Shown piece after piece: positions 25,857 through 34,204 of a stretch of DNA of 64,000 nucleotides. Position 1 is the first letter of the stretch, and every line of letters starts with the position of its first letter. Location of the stretch: the NCBI GenBank assembly GCA_027452205.1, contig DAIDGV010000003.1, forward strand, positions 62,001 through 126,000, given 5' to 3'. This DNA is from a candidate division FCPU426 bacterium (GTDB taxonomy: Bacteria; Oederibacteriota; Muellerivitia; Muellerivitales; Muellerivitaceae). Below the pieces are notes generated by a model, which saw only the letters and a program-made list of their open reading frames with translations, was not told the origin of the DNA and did not search any database. Both the position numbers and the translations under genes were made by a program.

Positions 25857-26702
25857 TTAGGCCCTTTCCGTTCCCTCTCCGTTTTCTAAAAACAAAACTA
25901 CTCCGTCGGCCCGGGGTTGGAGCGTGGCGGATAGGTGTGGATGGGAAGGAAAAGGTTTCAAAAGCTTGGTTTCGCGCCCTTCGGAAATAGCCTTCATCAC
26001 CGAGGGATCGGGTAAAAGGTCGAGAAAATGGCATCCTGCTAGTTCGGCGGCTTCACGGTCCAAGGCCTGGGACGCTTTATCGGTCACTTGGCGGATGAGG
26101 TAATCCTTGTCGAGGACCAAGCTGGAACTTTGCGGATCGACTTGCGCGGATGGCGCTTGAGGAGAGGGCTTGGTTTTGCCGGTCTCGCTGGGTCGGGAAA
26201 GAGGTATCGAAACAGCGGTCGGCTTGGGCTTGAGTTGAACAGCCACAAAACCCATCACCCAGATCAAAACGAAACAACAGAAGCCCCAGAAAAGGGGCCC
26301 TTTGGGGTCTTGGAACACCGCCGTCATTTCGATAGATGTTCCAAGGACCGTGAACGATGTGTGCGATATCCACTGATAGGGAAAGTGGAAAGAGAGCCCC
26401 GTTGGTGCGGAGATTGGATATAAGTTTTGGTTCCCGCCTTGGGCAATGAGCTTGGTAGGCGATTTGACCTGAAAGACGACCATTGATGGTAACTTTTCTA
26501 GATCTTTCGACCAATCAATGACTGCCATGTCATCTTTTAATTGAAGGGCGTATATCAAATGGCTTTGGGATAGTGCGTCCAATTCCGAGAACCGGGCTTG
26601 CTCATCCTGTATCGAAAGGAAAAAACCAAGGGTAAAAGCCGTCAATGAGACCAGGAAGATGGCTATCCAAAGAGAAGAATTGGTTTTTTGCGAGGTTTCC
26701 AT
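25857..26702 (-). CDS. Membrane-anchored PAS-like protein without kinase
   Basis: A 281-residue protein with two membrane segments (about 10-30 and 138-158) bracketing a periplasmic sensor-like region of about 105 residues, and a cytoplasmic tail. The tail has a Pro/Ser-rich linker and then a PAS-like domain (LVLDKDYLIRQVTDKASQALDREAAELAGCHFLDLLP). That is the front half of a typical sensor kinase or cyclase, but the chain stops with no output domain and no kinase gene follows. It may dock to another protein or be a shortened receptor. It is divergent from pheA. Confidence 0.65.
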   Translation of the reverse strand: METSQKTNSSLWIAIFLVSLTAFTLGFFLSIQDEQARFSELDALSQSHLIYALQLKDDMAVIDWSKDLEKLPSMVVFQVKSPTKLIAQGGNQNLYPISAPTGLSFHFPYQWISHTSFTVLGTSIEMTAVFQDPKGPLFWGFCCFVLIWVMGFVAVQLKPKPTAVSIPLSRPSETGKTKPSPQAPSAQVDPQSSSLVLDKDYLIRQVTDKASQALDREAAELAGCHFLDLLPDPSVMKAISEGRETKLLKPFPSHPHLSATLQPRADGVVLFLENGEGTERA

Positions 26703-26726
26703 AAACTTTCCTGACCTGCCCTTGAA

Positions 26727-26737
26727 TATAATATAAT
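26727..26737 (+). promoter_or_regulatory. Possible -10 elements of the aromatic operon promoter
   Basis: Two overlapping TATAAT hexamers (26727-26732 and 26732-26737) lie about 50 bases before the pheA start. The matching -35 is poor (TTCCTG or TCCTGA at the right distance), so the assignment is tentative. Confidence 0.45.
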
Positions 26738-26783
26738 CCTTCGACTCGACGGCATTTTATAGAAAACCAGCAAGGTTTTGAGC

Positions 26784-27866
26784 GTGAAAAACAAGAAAGT
26801 CGAACTTCAAAAGATCCGTAAGAATATCGACCATATCGACGCCCAATTAGTGCGTCTTTTAAATGAACGCGCCCAGAATGTGCTTAAGGTCAAGGCGGTC
26901 AAGACCGCCGGCAAAATGCACTTTTACGCTCCACATCGTGAAATGGAAGTTTACCGCCGTATCGCCCAAATGAACAAAGGGCCTTTCCCGACCGAGACCC
27001 TGCAAGCCATCTTCTGCGAGGTCATGTCCGGTTCCCTGGCGTTGGAATCACCGCTAAAGATTGCTTATTTCGGCCAAGAAGGCAGCAACACCCACATTGC
27101 GGCTATCCAAAAGTTTGGCAGTTCATCGCGTTATGTGCCTGGTTCCACCTTGAAAGATGTTTTCCAAGAAGTGGAGCGCGGTCGAGCCCATTATGGGGTG
27201 GTGCCCATTGAGAATTCGACCGAGGGTGTGGTGTTCCATACCCTGGACCTTTTCGTTGAGTCCGATCTTCGGATCTGTTCCGAGATTTTCATGCCCATTT
27301 CGCATACCCTAATGTCCAAGAGCGGTGACCTGAAAAAAGTAAAGAGGGTCTATAGCCATCCGCAGGCGTTGGGGCAATGTCGTGTTTGGTTGGAGGCTAA
27401 CTTGCCGGGGGTCAAGATCATCGAAAGCGCCAGCACGTCCAAAGCCGCTCAATTGGCGGCCAAAGATACCAGTGCAGCCGCTATCGCGTCCGACTTAGCC
27501 GCGAAGATCAATCACTTGAAGCCGATCGCCAAGCGCATTGAGGATATGCAAGACAACTACACCCGCTTTCTGGTCATCGGTAAGACCAATGCCGAAAGAA
27601 CGGGGAAGGACAAGACTTCGATCATGGTCTCTATAAAGGATAAGGTGGGGGCCCTCTATACCCTGTTGCAACCTTTTGAAAAGCAGGGGTTCAATTTGAC
27701 CAGCATTGAATCCCGGCCTTCCCGCAAAAAGGCCTGGGACTATTACTTCTTCATCGACTTCTTGGGCCATATCGACGAACCCAAGACTCGCAAGGCCATC
27801 GAAGAGATCGAAAAAGCGTCCTTGACCGTGAAGGTGTTGGGGTCTTATCCCCGCTGTGAGTTGTAA
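26784..27866 (+). CDS. pheA: Bifunctional chorismate mutase/prephenate dehydratase
   Basis: A 360-residue P-protein that turns chorismate to prephenate and prephenate to phenylpyruvate. The AroQ-type mutase domain (about 1-90) has IRKNIDHIDAQLVRLLNERA; the dehydratase domain (about 95-275) starts IAYFGQEGSNTHIAA and has VVPIENSTEGVV and DNYTRFLVI; the C-terminal ACT domain (about 280-355) contains the phenylalanine-binding ESRPSR, so it is likely inhibited by Phe. The GTG at 26784 is preferred to the TTG six bases earlier because AAGG is then ten bases upstream rather than three. It is the first gene of a tightly packed operon with hisC, tyrA, aroA and cmk. Confidence 0.95.
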   Translation: MKNKKVELQKIRKNIDHIDAQLVRLLNERAQNVLKVKAVKTAGKMHFYAPHREMEVYRRIAQMNKGPFPTETLQAIFCEVMSGSLALESPLKIAYFGQEGSNTHIAAIQKFGSSSRYVPGSTLKDVFQEVERGRAHYGVVPIENSTEGVVFHTLDLFVESDLRICSEIFMPISHTLMSKSGDLKKVKRVYSHPQALGQCRVWLEANLPGVKIIESASTSKAAQLAAKDTSAAAIASDLAAKINHLKPIAKRIEDMQDNYTRFLVIGKTNAERTGKDKTSIMVSIKDKVGALYTLLQPFEKQGFNLTSIESRPSRKKAWDYYFFIDFLGHIDEPKTRKAIEEIEKASLTVKVLGSYPRCEL

Positions 27867-28964
27867 ATGTCCTTTTCAGTGCCCCTGCGCCAAAACTTGG
27901 TCGCTCTCAAGGCCTACGTTCCCGGAAAACCCGTCGAAGAATTAGAGCGGGAATTGGGCATCAAGAACGCGTCCAAGATCGCTTCCAACGAGAATCCTTT
28001 GGGTCCCTCGCCCAAGGTATTGGATAAACTCAAAGGCCAACTTTCCCAGTTAAGCCGTTATCCAGACGGTTCGGCGCATCAACTGACCCAAGTCTTGTCC
28101 GATGCTTTATCCGTACCTATCAACTGCTTGATGATCGGCAGCGGTTCCAACGAGCTTTTGATCCTTTTAGCCCAGATGGTCTTGAACCCGGGTGACGAAG
28201 TGATCTTCGCCGATCCATCTTTCGTGGTCTATCCATTGGCGGCCCAGCTTTTTGAGGCAGTTTCCAGGGCTTTGCCTTTGAGGGACTTCAAACTGGATAT
28301 GGCGGCATTTGCTAATGCCCTGACACCCAAGACAAAACTGGTCTATATCTGCAACCCGAACAATCCAACGGGTACTTTTGTCCCGCTCTTGGCGATCGAA
28401 GCCTTCTTGAAGATCTGTCCTTCAAATATATTGGTGGTCTTGGACGAGGCTTATTACGAATACGTGGAAGAAAAAAACTATTTAGGGTCCATTCAATTGA
28501 TGCGGTCCTATCCCAATTTGGTGGTCTTACGTACTTTTTCAAAGGTCTATGGTTTGGCCGGTTTGCGGGTGGGTTATGGCGTGGGACACCCGGACTTGGT
28601 GGCGGTCTATCAAAAGACGCGCCAACCTTTTAATGTGAACAGCATGGCCTTGGCTGCGGCGGTCGAAGCGCTGCAAGATAAGGATCATTTGGGCAAGGTC
28701 CTAGACCTGAACAAGAAGATGCGGACCAAGATCACGGAAGGTTTGACCAAACTGGGTCTTAAGCCGGTTCCCAGTCAAACGAACTTCGTTTATTTTGAGG
28801 TGCCGGACGCACCGAAACTTTATGACCAACTGTTACACCGCGGAGTGATCGTTCGGCCCATGGGTCCAAAAGCCTTGCGGGTGACGACCGGTACGGTTGA
28901 AGAAACTGAACGGTTCTTGAAAGAGTTCGAATCGATCCATTCAAAAGCGGGAGCGAAAACCTAA
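27867..28964 (+). CDS. hisC: HisC-type aminotransferase (likely aromatic/histidinol-phosphate)
   Basis: A 365-residue PLP fold-type I enzyme of the HisC family. Signatures: KIASNENPLGPSP, GSGSNELLILLAQ, NPNNPTGTF, VLDEAYYEYVEE and the Schiff-base lysine region RTFSKVYGLAGLRVGYG. In histidine operons HisC works on histidinol phosphate, but here it sits between pheA and tyrA with no other his gene in the window, so it probably also (or mainly) transaminates phenylpyruvate and hydroxyphenylpyruvate to Phe and Tyr. It starts directly after the pheA stop and shares a TAATG junction with tyrA. Confidence 0.92.
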   Translation: MSFSVPLRQNLVALKAYVPGKPVEELERELGIKNASKIASNENPLGPSPKVLDKLKGQLSQLSRYPDGSAHQLTQVLSDALSVPINCLMIGSGSNELLILLAQMVLNPGDEVIFADPSFVVYPLAAQLFEAVSRALPLRDFKLDMAAFANALTPKTKLVYICNPNNPTGTFVPLLAIEAFLKICPSNILVVLDEAYYEYVEEKNYLGSIQLMRSYPNLVVLRTFSKVYGLAGLRVGYGVGHPDLVAVYQKTRQPFNVNSMALAAAVEALQDKDHLGKVLDLNKKMRTKITEGLTKLGLKPVPSQTNFVYFEVPDAPKLYDQLLHRGVIVRPMGPKALRVTTGTVEETERFLKEFESIHSKAGAKT

Positions 28965-29809
28965 TGGGAACCCAAAAGAAAGTTGCCATCATCGGTGTGG
29001 GTCTCTTAGGTGGGTCCCTGGCCTTGGCCTTGAAGAAAAAAAACGTAACTGTCGTCGGTTGGAATCACCGCGTCTCTTCCCGAAAAAAAGCAGCCCGGTT
29101 GCTAAAAGTTGAACCGACTTTTGAAAAAGCAGTCCAAGACGCCGACGTGGTCGTTCTTTGTTCACACTCCAGCACCGTTTTGCCTTTCTTGCTTCATCTC
29201 AACCACATGCTCAAGCCAGACACCTTGATCCTGGATGTTTCGAGCATCAAAGGGAAGATCGTCGAGATCGCCGAACAGATCAAAGGTCTCGAAAATCATT
29301 TCGTGCCCTGTCACCCCATGGCGGGCAAAGAAAAGTCCGGGGCAGACTTTGCCGACGCTGGGCTCTATAAAGAACGTTATATCTTCATCACGCCGCTCAA
29401 GAAGAATCCTTTGGCCCTGGTCCAAAGGGCGGTAAAGTTCTGGGCTTCCTTGGGAGCCAAGCCGGTTCTCATGGATGCCAAAACCCACGATAAGAATGTG
29501 GCCTTGACAAGCCATTTGCCACACCTTTTAGCCTCGGCCTTCGTTCAACTTTACGGCAACCAAGAAAAACGCTCGAAAAATATCCGTATGGCGGTCGGAT
29601 CGGGTTTTAAAGACTTTACCCGTATCGCGGGGAGCAATCCTTCCATGTGGAGTGACATCCTGGAAATGAACTCCAAAGAGGTCCTCGCTTTTTTGACGGC
29701 CTATCGCAAACAATTAGCCGGTCTTGAAAAACAATTAAAACGCGGTCACAAAAGTTTTTGGATGAAGTTCTTCGAAAAAGGCCGCTCGTTACGGGAAAAG
29801 ATCCAATGA
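28964..29809 (+). CDS. tyrA: Prephenate dehydrogenase
   Basis: A 281-residue NAD(P)-dependent enzyme that oxidatively decarboxylates prephenate to 4-hydroxyphenylpyruvate for tyrosine synthesis. The nucleotide-binding motif GVGLLGGSLALAL is at the N-terminus, and the substrate region CHPMAGKEKSG and HLPHLLAS are typical. It is a stand-alone dehydrogenase with neither a mutase nor an ACT domain, so feedback by tyrosine must act elsewhere if present. It overlaps aroA in an ATGA junction. Confidence 0.94.
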   Translation: MGTQKKVAIIGVGLLGGSLALALKKKNVTVVGWNHRVSSRKKAARLLKVEPTFEKAVQDADVVVLCSHSSTVLPFLLHLNHMLKPDTLILDVSSIKGKIVEIAEQIKGLENHFVPCHPMAGKEKSGADFADAGLYKERYIFITPLKKNPLALVQRAVKFWASLGAKPVLMDAKTHDKNVALTSHLPHLLASAFVQLYGNQEKRSKNIRMAVGSGFKDFTRIAGSNPSMWSDILEMNSKEVLAFLTAYRKQLAGLEKQLKRGHKSFWMKFFEKGRSLREKIQ

Positions 29810-31104
29810 AAAAGCTCGTTGTTCGCCCCGTCGCCAGGGTCCAAGGCGCTATCGAGGTCCCGGGGGATAAGTCCATCTCTCACCGGTCGATCATGATGGG
29901 CTCCTTGGCTTATGGAACGACCAAAGTTAAGAACTTCCTTATCTCGGCCGACTGTATCTCCACCATGAAGATCTTCAAGTCCATGGGCGTGGGTATCCTA
30001 CAAAAGGGAACGGAATTAACGATCGCGGGAAAGGGTCTTAATTCCTTAAAACCGCCTAAAGGCCGTTTGGATGCCGGCAATTCGGGCACAACCTCCCGCA
30101 TCATTCTGGGACTTTTATCCGGCCAGCCTTTTACGACCTTCTTGAGCGGAGACAAATACCTGCGCCGCCGCCCCATGAAAAGGGTGGTGGGTCCTTTATC
30201 CCTCATGGGAGCCCGGATTTCAGGACCCGATAACGCGAATCTGCTTCCTTTGAAGATCGAAGGCGGGAAGTTGCATAGCATCACTTACCGGTTACCGGTC
30301 GCCAGCGCTCAGGTAAAGAGCGCGCTCTTACTGGCGGGCCTTTTTGCAGAAGGGACCACGACGGTCATCGAGCCCACGCCGACCCGGGACCATACGGAAC
30401 GTATGTTCAGCGCCTTCCATATCCCTTACACCAAAAGCGGTAGCAACATTTGTCTTTCGGGTCCCGCTAAACCTTTTAAGGCCCGCAATATCCAAGTGCC
30501 GGGGGATATCTCTTCGGCAGCTTTTTTCATCGTGGCGGGTCTTATCACGCCGAACTCCAAATTGATCATCAAGAATGTGGGAGTTAACCCCACCCGCACG
30601 GGCATCTTGGACGTGCTCAAGAAAATGGGCGGTAAGATCAAATTAAAACTCCACAAGACCGGAAAGGGCGAGGAACCTATCGCGGATATTTATGTGGAGA
30701 GTTCCCAATTAAAAGCCATCGAGGTCGATGACGAAGCGATCGTCCCCCGCATGATCGACGAGTTCCCGGTCTTCGCGGTGGCAGCAACCCAAGCACAGGG
30801 TACGACCGTGGTCAAAAAGGCCGGGGAAATGAAAGTGAAGGAATCGGACCGCATCCTCATGATGGCGGCTACCTTGAAAAAAATGGGGGCCAATATCCAA
30901 CCTACGGAAGAAGGGTGGATCATCCAGGGGCAGACCCCGCTCAAGGGTTGTACGGTCTCGTCGGGCGGCGATCACCGCATCGCCATGTCCATCGCGGTGG
31001 CGGCCCTGATAGCTCAAGGTCCAACGACCATTTTGGACACCGAAAATATCACGACGTCTTTCCCCGGTTTTGAATCCCTTTTGAAAAAGGTGGCGAAACG
31101 ATGA
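29806..31104 (+). CDS. aroA: 3-phosphoshikimate 1-carboxyvinyltransferase (EPSP synthase)
   Basis: A 432-residue enzyme joining shikimate-3-phosphate and phosphoenolpyruvate, the sixth step of the shikimate pathway. Signatures: PGDKSISHRSIMMGSLA, LDAGNSGTTSRIILGLLSG, SGDKYLRRRPMKR and the late VKESDRILMMAATLKKMG and GGDHRIAMS. The frame is open upstream to 29758, but the ATG at 29806 overlapping the tyrA stop matches the family start. The LDAGNSGTTSR region is closest to class II enzymes as I remember them; class cannot be fixed without alignment. Confidence 0.95.
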   Translation: MKKLVVRPVARVQGAIEVPGDKSISHRSIMMGSLAYGTTKVKNFLISADCISTMKIFKSMGVGILQKGTELTIAGKGLNSLKPPKGRLDAGNSGTTSRIILGLLSGQPFTTFLSGDKYLRRRPMKRVVGPLSLMGARISGPDNANLLPLKIEGGKLHSITYRLPVASAQVKSALLLAGLFAEGTTTVIEPTPTRDHTERMFSAFHIPYTKSGSNICLSGPAKPFKARNIQVPGDISSAAFFIVAGLITPNSKLIIKNVGVNPTRTGILDVLKKMGGKIKLKLHKTGKGEEPIADIYVESSQLKAIEVDDEAIVPRMIDEFPVFAVAATQAQGTTVVKKAGEMKVKESDRILMMAATLKKMGANIQPTEEGWIIQGQTPLKGCTVSSGGDHRIAMSIAVAALIAQGPTTILDTENITTSFPGFESLLKKVAKR

Positions 31105-31796
31105 GCAAACCGATCATTGTGGCAATGGATGGTCCCGCCGGCGCGGGAAAGAGCACGGTTGCCAAGACCCTGGCCAAAAAATTAGGCTTCCTCCATATCG
31201 ATACCGGTGCCATGTACCGCTCAGTTACATTAGCCGCACTTCGCACGAACGCGGACCTGAAGAACGACGCAGCGCTGGAGTCCATTGCCCATGCCTCGAA
31301 GATCGAACTCAAACCAGGTGAACCGGAAAACAAAGTGTTCTTGAACGGTGAGGACGTGAGCAAGGCCATCCGAACACCGGAAGTCACCCAAGCGTCCGCT
31401 TTCATCGCCAACTGCGTGCCCGTACGTAAAATCCTAGTGGCCCGTCAGCAGCAAATGGGACGGATCGATAGCGCGCCTTATGGCGGCGCCGTTCTCGAAG
31501 GCCGTGATATCGGCACCGATGTTTTCCCGGACGCTCAATATAAGTTCTTCCTCGATGCTTCGGTCGAGACCCGGGCCCGGCGACGTTATAACGACCTAGT
31601 CAAGGCGGGCACCCAAACCACCTTGGAAGAAGTTTTGGCCGACGTGAAAGCCCGGGATGACCGGGACTACAACCGGGCCGTGGGTGGTCTTCGCAAAACA
31701 GCCGACTCGATCGTCATGGACCATTCCCATTTGACGGTGGAACAATCGGCCGAAGAACTCTATCAGTACATCCAGAAACATCCTGTAACTTCTTGA
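31101..31796 (+). CDS. cmk: Cytidylate kinase
   Basis: A 231-residue nucleoside monophosphate kinase making CDP and dCDP from CMP and dCMP with ATP. P-loop: [20 protein letters not shown] site: [14 protein letters not shown]; lid and conserved ILE-type segment: [15 protein letters not shown], and the C-terminal [21 protein letters not shown]. Overlaps aroA by four bases. The aroA-cmk pairing, often followed by rpsA, is common in bacteria; here rpsA is about 9 kb further along. Confidence 0.96.
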   Translation: MSKPIIVAMDGPAGAGKSTVAKTLAKKLGFLHIDTGAMYRSVTLAALRTNADLKNDAALESIAHASKIELKPGEPENKVFLNGEDVSKAIRTPEVTQASAFIANCVPVRKILVARQQQMGRIDSAPYGGAVLEGRDIGTDVFPDAQYKFFLDASVETRARRRYNDLVKAGTQTTLEEVLADVKARDDRDYNRAVGGLRKTADSIVMDHSHLTVEQSAEELYQYIQKHPVTS

Positions 31797-31836
31797 GCCT
31801 TCTTTTCGTATTATTTCCCAAGAAAGGCAGGGGTAC

Positions 31837-32358
31837 ATGGGACAAAAAAGACTTCTAACGGCCATCGTTCTTTTGACCGCCTTCTTGGCGGCGACTTTAT
31901 CCGGGGCACAACAGGACACACCTACCGTCAAAAAGACAAAAGGAGGCAGGTATATGGGGGACAAGATCGTCAAGACCGACAGTGAGTGGAAAAAGACCCT
32001 AACGCCTGAGCAATACAACGTCCTTCGGGAAGAGGGAACCGAACGTCCCTTTACCGGCGCTTATTGGGACAATCACGAAAAGGGAAAATATGTTTGCGCG
32101 GCTTGCGGCTTAGAACTTTTCGTTTCCGATACCAAGTTCGATTCGGGTACAGGCTGGCCCAGCTTTTATCAACCGATTTACCCCGAGAATGTCGGCGAGA
32201 CCAAGGATAATTCCTTTGGCATGGTCCGTACGGAGGTACATTGCCCCCGTTGTGGTGGCCACTTAGGGCATGTGTTCGATGACGGTCCGAAACCGACAGG
32301 ACTGCGCTATTGCATCAACTCGGTCTCGATCAAGTTCGTTCCTGAAAAGCAAAAATAA
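31837..32358 (+). CDS. msrB: Methionine-R-sulfoxide reductase B with signal peptide
   Basis: A 173-residue MsrB, repairing oxidised methionine. The domain (about residues 46-170) has the zinc-binding pairs CAACG and [18 protein letters not shown], and the catalytic Cys in RYCINSVS. The full-length form begins with a signal peptide ([19 protein letters not shown]), so it should act in the periplasm. Odd: a perfect ribosome-binding site AAAGGAGG (31939-31946) sits inside the gene, seven bases before an in-frame ATG at 31954. Starting there would give a 134-residue enzyme with no signal peptide. Either both forms are made or the internal start is the real one. Confidence 0.93.
   Translation: MGQKRLLTAIVLLTAFLAATLSGAQQDTPTVKKTKGGRYMGDKIVKTDSEWKKTLTPEQYNVLREEGTERPFTGAYWDNHEKGKYVCAACGLELFVSDTKFDSGTGWPSFYQPIYPENVGETKDNSFGMVRTEVHCPRCGGHLGHVFDDGPKPTGLRYCINSVSIKFVPEKQK
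31939..31956 (+). promoter_or_regulatory. Internal Shine-Dalgarno and start codon within msrB
   Basis: AAAGGAGG at 31939-31946 followed by ATG at 31954-31956, in frame with the upstream msrB start. It is the strongest ribosome-binding site near this gene; the one before the upstream ATG (AGGGG with a three-base gap) is poorer. It decides between exported and cytoplasmic MsrB. Confidence 0.7.
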
Positions 32359-32446
32359 TCTCTTTCGAGGTCCCTGGCCAAGCTTGCCATGAGGGGTGTT
32401 TTGTCCTTTAATACAACCTCATCTTGAGCTCGAAAAGGGAAGTGGC

Positions 32447-34204
32447 ATGCGCGAATGGAGTAGGTCCATCAGCACCCTGCTGATGAGTTTTGTGATCTGG
32501 CTTTTCTGCCTCTTTATCTACCTTTCCCACACGCCCTTGAATTACACCTATGACGGGATGGTCTTCGCTTCCCGTATCGAGCGGAACACGACCCCTCTTT
32601 GGGATATTTTCCATCCCCATCATCTTATTTACGCTTTCCTTGGCCGGCTGGTCTATCTGTGGGGAAAGGCCCATGGCGCGACCTGGGACGGCTTGGTCGC
32701 GTTGCAGTTCTTCGATTTGGTCACCGGTTCCCTGGGCGTATTGATCGCCTATCACTTGTTGTTCCGTGAAACAAAAGACCGGTTCGTGTCAGGTCTGTCC
32801 GCCCTGGGGATGGCCTTCACTTTCAGCTACTGGTATTTTTCCACCTCGCCGGGGGTACGCATCTTCGCCACGGTGACCCCGCTATTCGCCTGGTATGTTT
32901 TCACCTATCTCAAAAATGCCAGGCCTGTTTTCGCCCTTTGGCTGGGGCTGGCCCATGCCTTAGCGGTGCTGGGGCACCAAACCAATATCTTATTGCTGCC
33001 AGCCTTTTTGGGTGGTATTTGGCTTTTGTCCGGGAAAAGCCTTTGGGACAGGTTTAAGGCTAGTCTTTATTACTTGGTGGCTTTGGCCTCGGGTGTTCTG
33101 GGCGTTTATGGTTTTGTGGGCCGTTTTGTTTGCTACCGGTTGACCTACTCTTCCTGGCTTTGGTGGATCTTCTCCTATTTTCATGTTCAACAGTGGGGTG
33201 GCAATTCCAAGTCCACCGGATTGAGCGAGGGTGGATACGCCATGGTCAAAGCTTTCCTTCACGAGATCCCCGCGGACAAGAATATGGTCGATTCTTTTAC
33301 ATTCATGGGCGCTCAAGTGCTTTTTGTTTATACCCTCTGGGTCCTTCTAGCGGTCTTTGTCCTTCGTTTCCGATCCTTATGGGCCGAACAAAAACAAGTC
33401 TTGTGGATCGGATTGCTATGGCTGCTGGCCTTTGTTCCTTTTTTTCTCTGGTGGGAACCTTGGAACATCGAGTTTTGGGTCTCCTCGACGGCTCCTTGTT
33501 GGGTATTGATGGGAGTTGTAGTCTCGAACTTATCCCGGGTTTTTTCGCAGCCCATTCTTTATTTGGCTAACCGCGTGCTCATCGTAACGGTCTGGGCGGG
33601 AATGATCACCTTGCTCTTTCTTTATAATTTCAACGGGGTCGTGCAGACCTTAGCCAATCCTGCCGATTATGAAAAGGCCCAATCCGTCCATGGACACCAG
33701 GAATTGCTCGATATTTTGGACATCAAAGTTCGTGCCCACGATCTGCTGATCCTCACCGGCATCAATACCATACCTTTTTATATCGACCGTTACAAAAAAC
33801 GGGACTATCTGAACCTTCATCTCTTCTTGAAAAAATATTTAATCGAAAAGGAAAAAGAAGACGGCGCCGGAAAACCCGCGAACGATTCCACGCCGATTCC
33901 GGCTATCGACCCCTGGGGTGATCTGACTCGTACGATCCAGGATAAATGGAAGCATCATCACCGGGTCTGGGTTTTGGCCGAAGCGGTGGACGAAAGGGAC
34001 GATTGGCGGATCAAGTTCGAGACCATGATGGGCCTTCCCTTGGGTCAGTTGACCCAATTCTTCCGCAGTTTTGAACTCAAGCCCGTCCCCTACCACGGCA
34101 AGGTCTATTTCTACCAAGTGCTGCCCAATCAAAACGTACCGCTCGAGCCAACACCTACTTTTGCCTTGCCGACGACCAACCATGTGGTAGGCATACATCC
34201 ATGA
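32447..34204 (+). CDS. Multispanning GT-C-like membrane protein
   Basis: A 585-residue protein with about ten membrane segments in the first 400 residues and a soluble C-terminal domain of about 180. The first loop after the N-terminal helix has LNYTYDG and, further on, FHPHHLIYAFLGR, reminiscent of the acidic and His/Pro motifs in the first external loop of GT-C glycosyltransferases (PMT/ArnT/DUF2723-type), which use lipid-linked sugar donors. The match is by pattern only. The ATG at 32447 has AAAAGGG upstream; an in-frame alternative at 32396 would place extra residues before the first helix. It overlaps the next gene by four bases (ATGA), pointing to a joint role with a glycosidase-like exported protein. 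Confidence 0.7.
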   Translation: MREWSRSISTLLMSFVIWLFCLFIYLSHTPLNYTYDGMVFASRIERNTTPLWDIFHPHHLIYAFLGRLVYLWGKAHGATWDGLVALQFFDLVTGSLGVLIAYHLLFRETKDRFVSGLSALGMAFTFSYWYFSTSPGVRIFATVTPLFAWYVFTYLKNARPVFALWLGLAHALAVLGHQTNILLLPAFLGGIWLLSGKSLWDRFKASLYYLVALASGVLGVYGFVGRFVCYRLTYSSWLWWIFSYFHVQQWGGNSKSTGLSEGGYAMVKAFLHEIPADKNMVDSFTFMGAQVLFVYTLWVLLAVFVLRFRSLWAEQKQVLWIGLLWLLAFVPFFLWWEPWNIEFWVSSTAPCWVLMGVVVSNLSRVFSQPILYLANRVLIVTVWAGMITLLFLYNFNGVVQTLANPADYEKAQSVHGHQELLDILDIKVRAHDLLILTGINTIPFYIDRYKKRDYLNLHLFLKKYLIEKEKEDGAGKPANDSTPIPAIDPWGDLTRTIQDKWKHHHRVWVLAEAVDERDDWRIKFETMMGLPLGQLTQFFRSFELKPVPYHGKVYFYQVLPNQNVPLEPTPTFALPTTNHVVGIHP

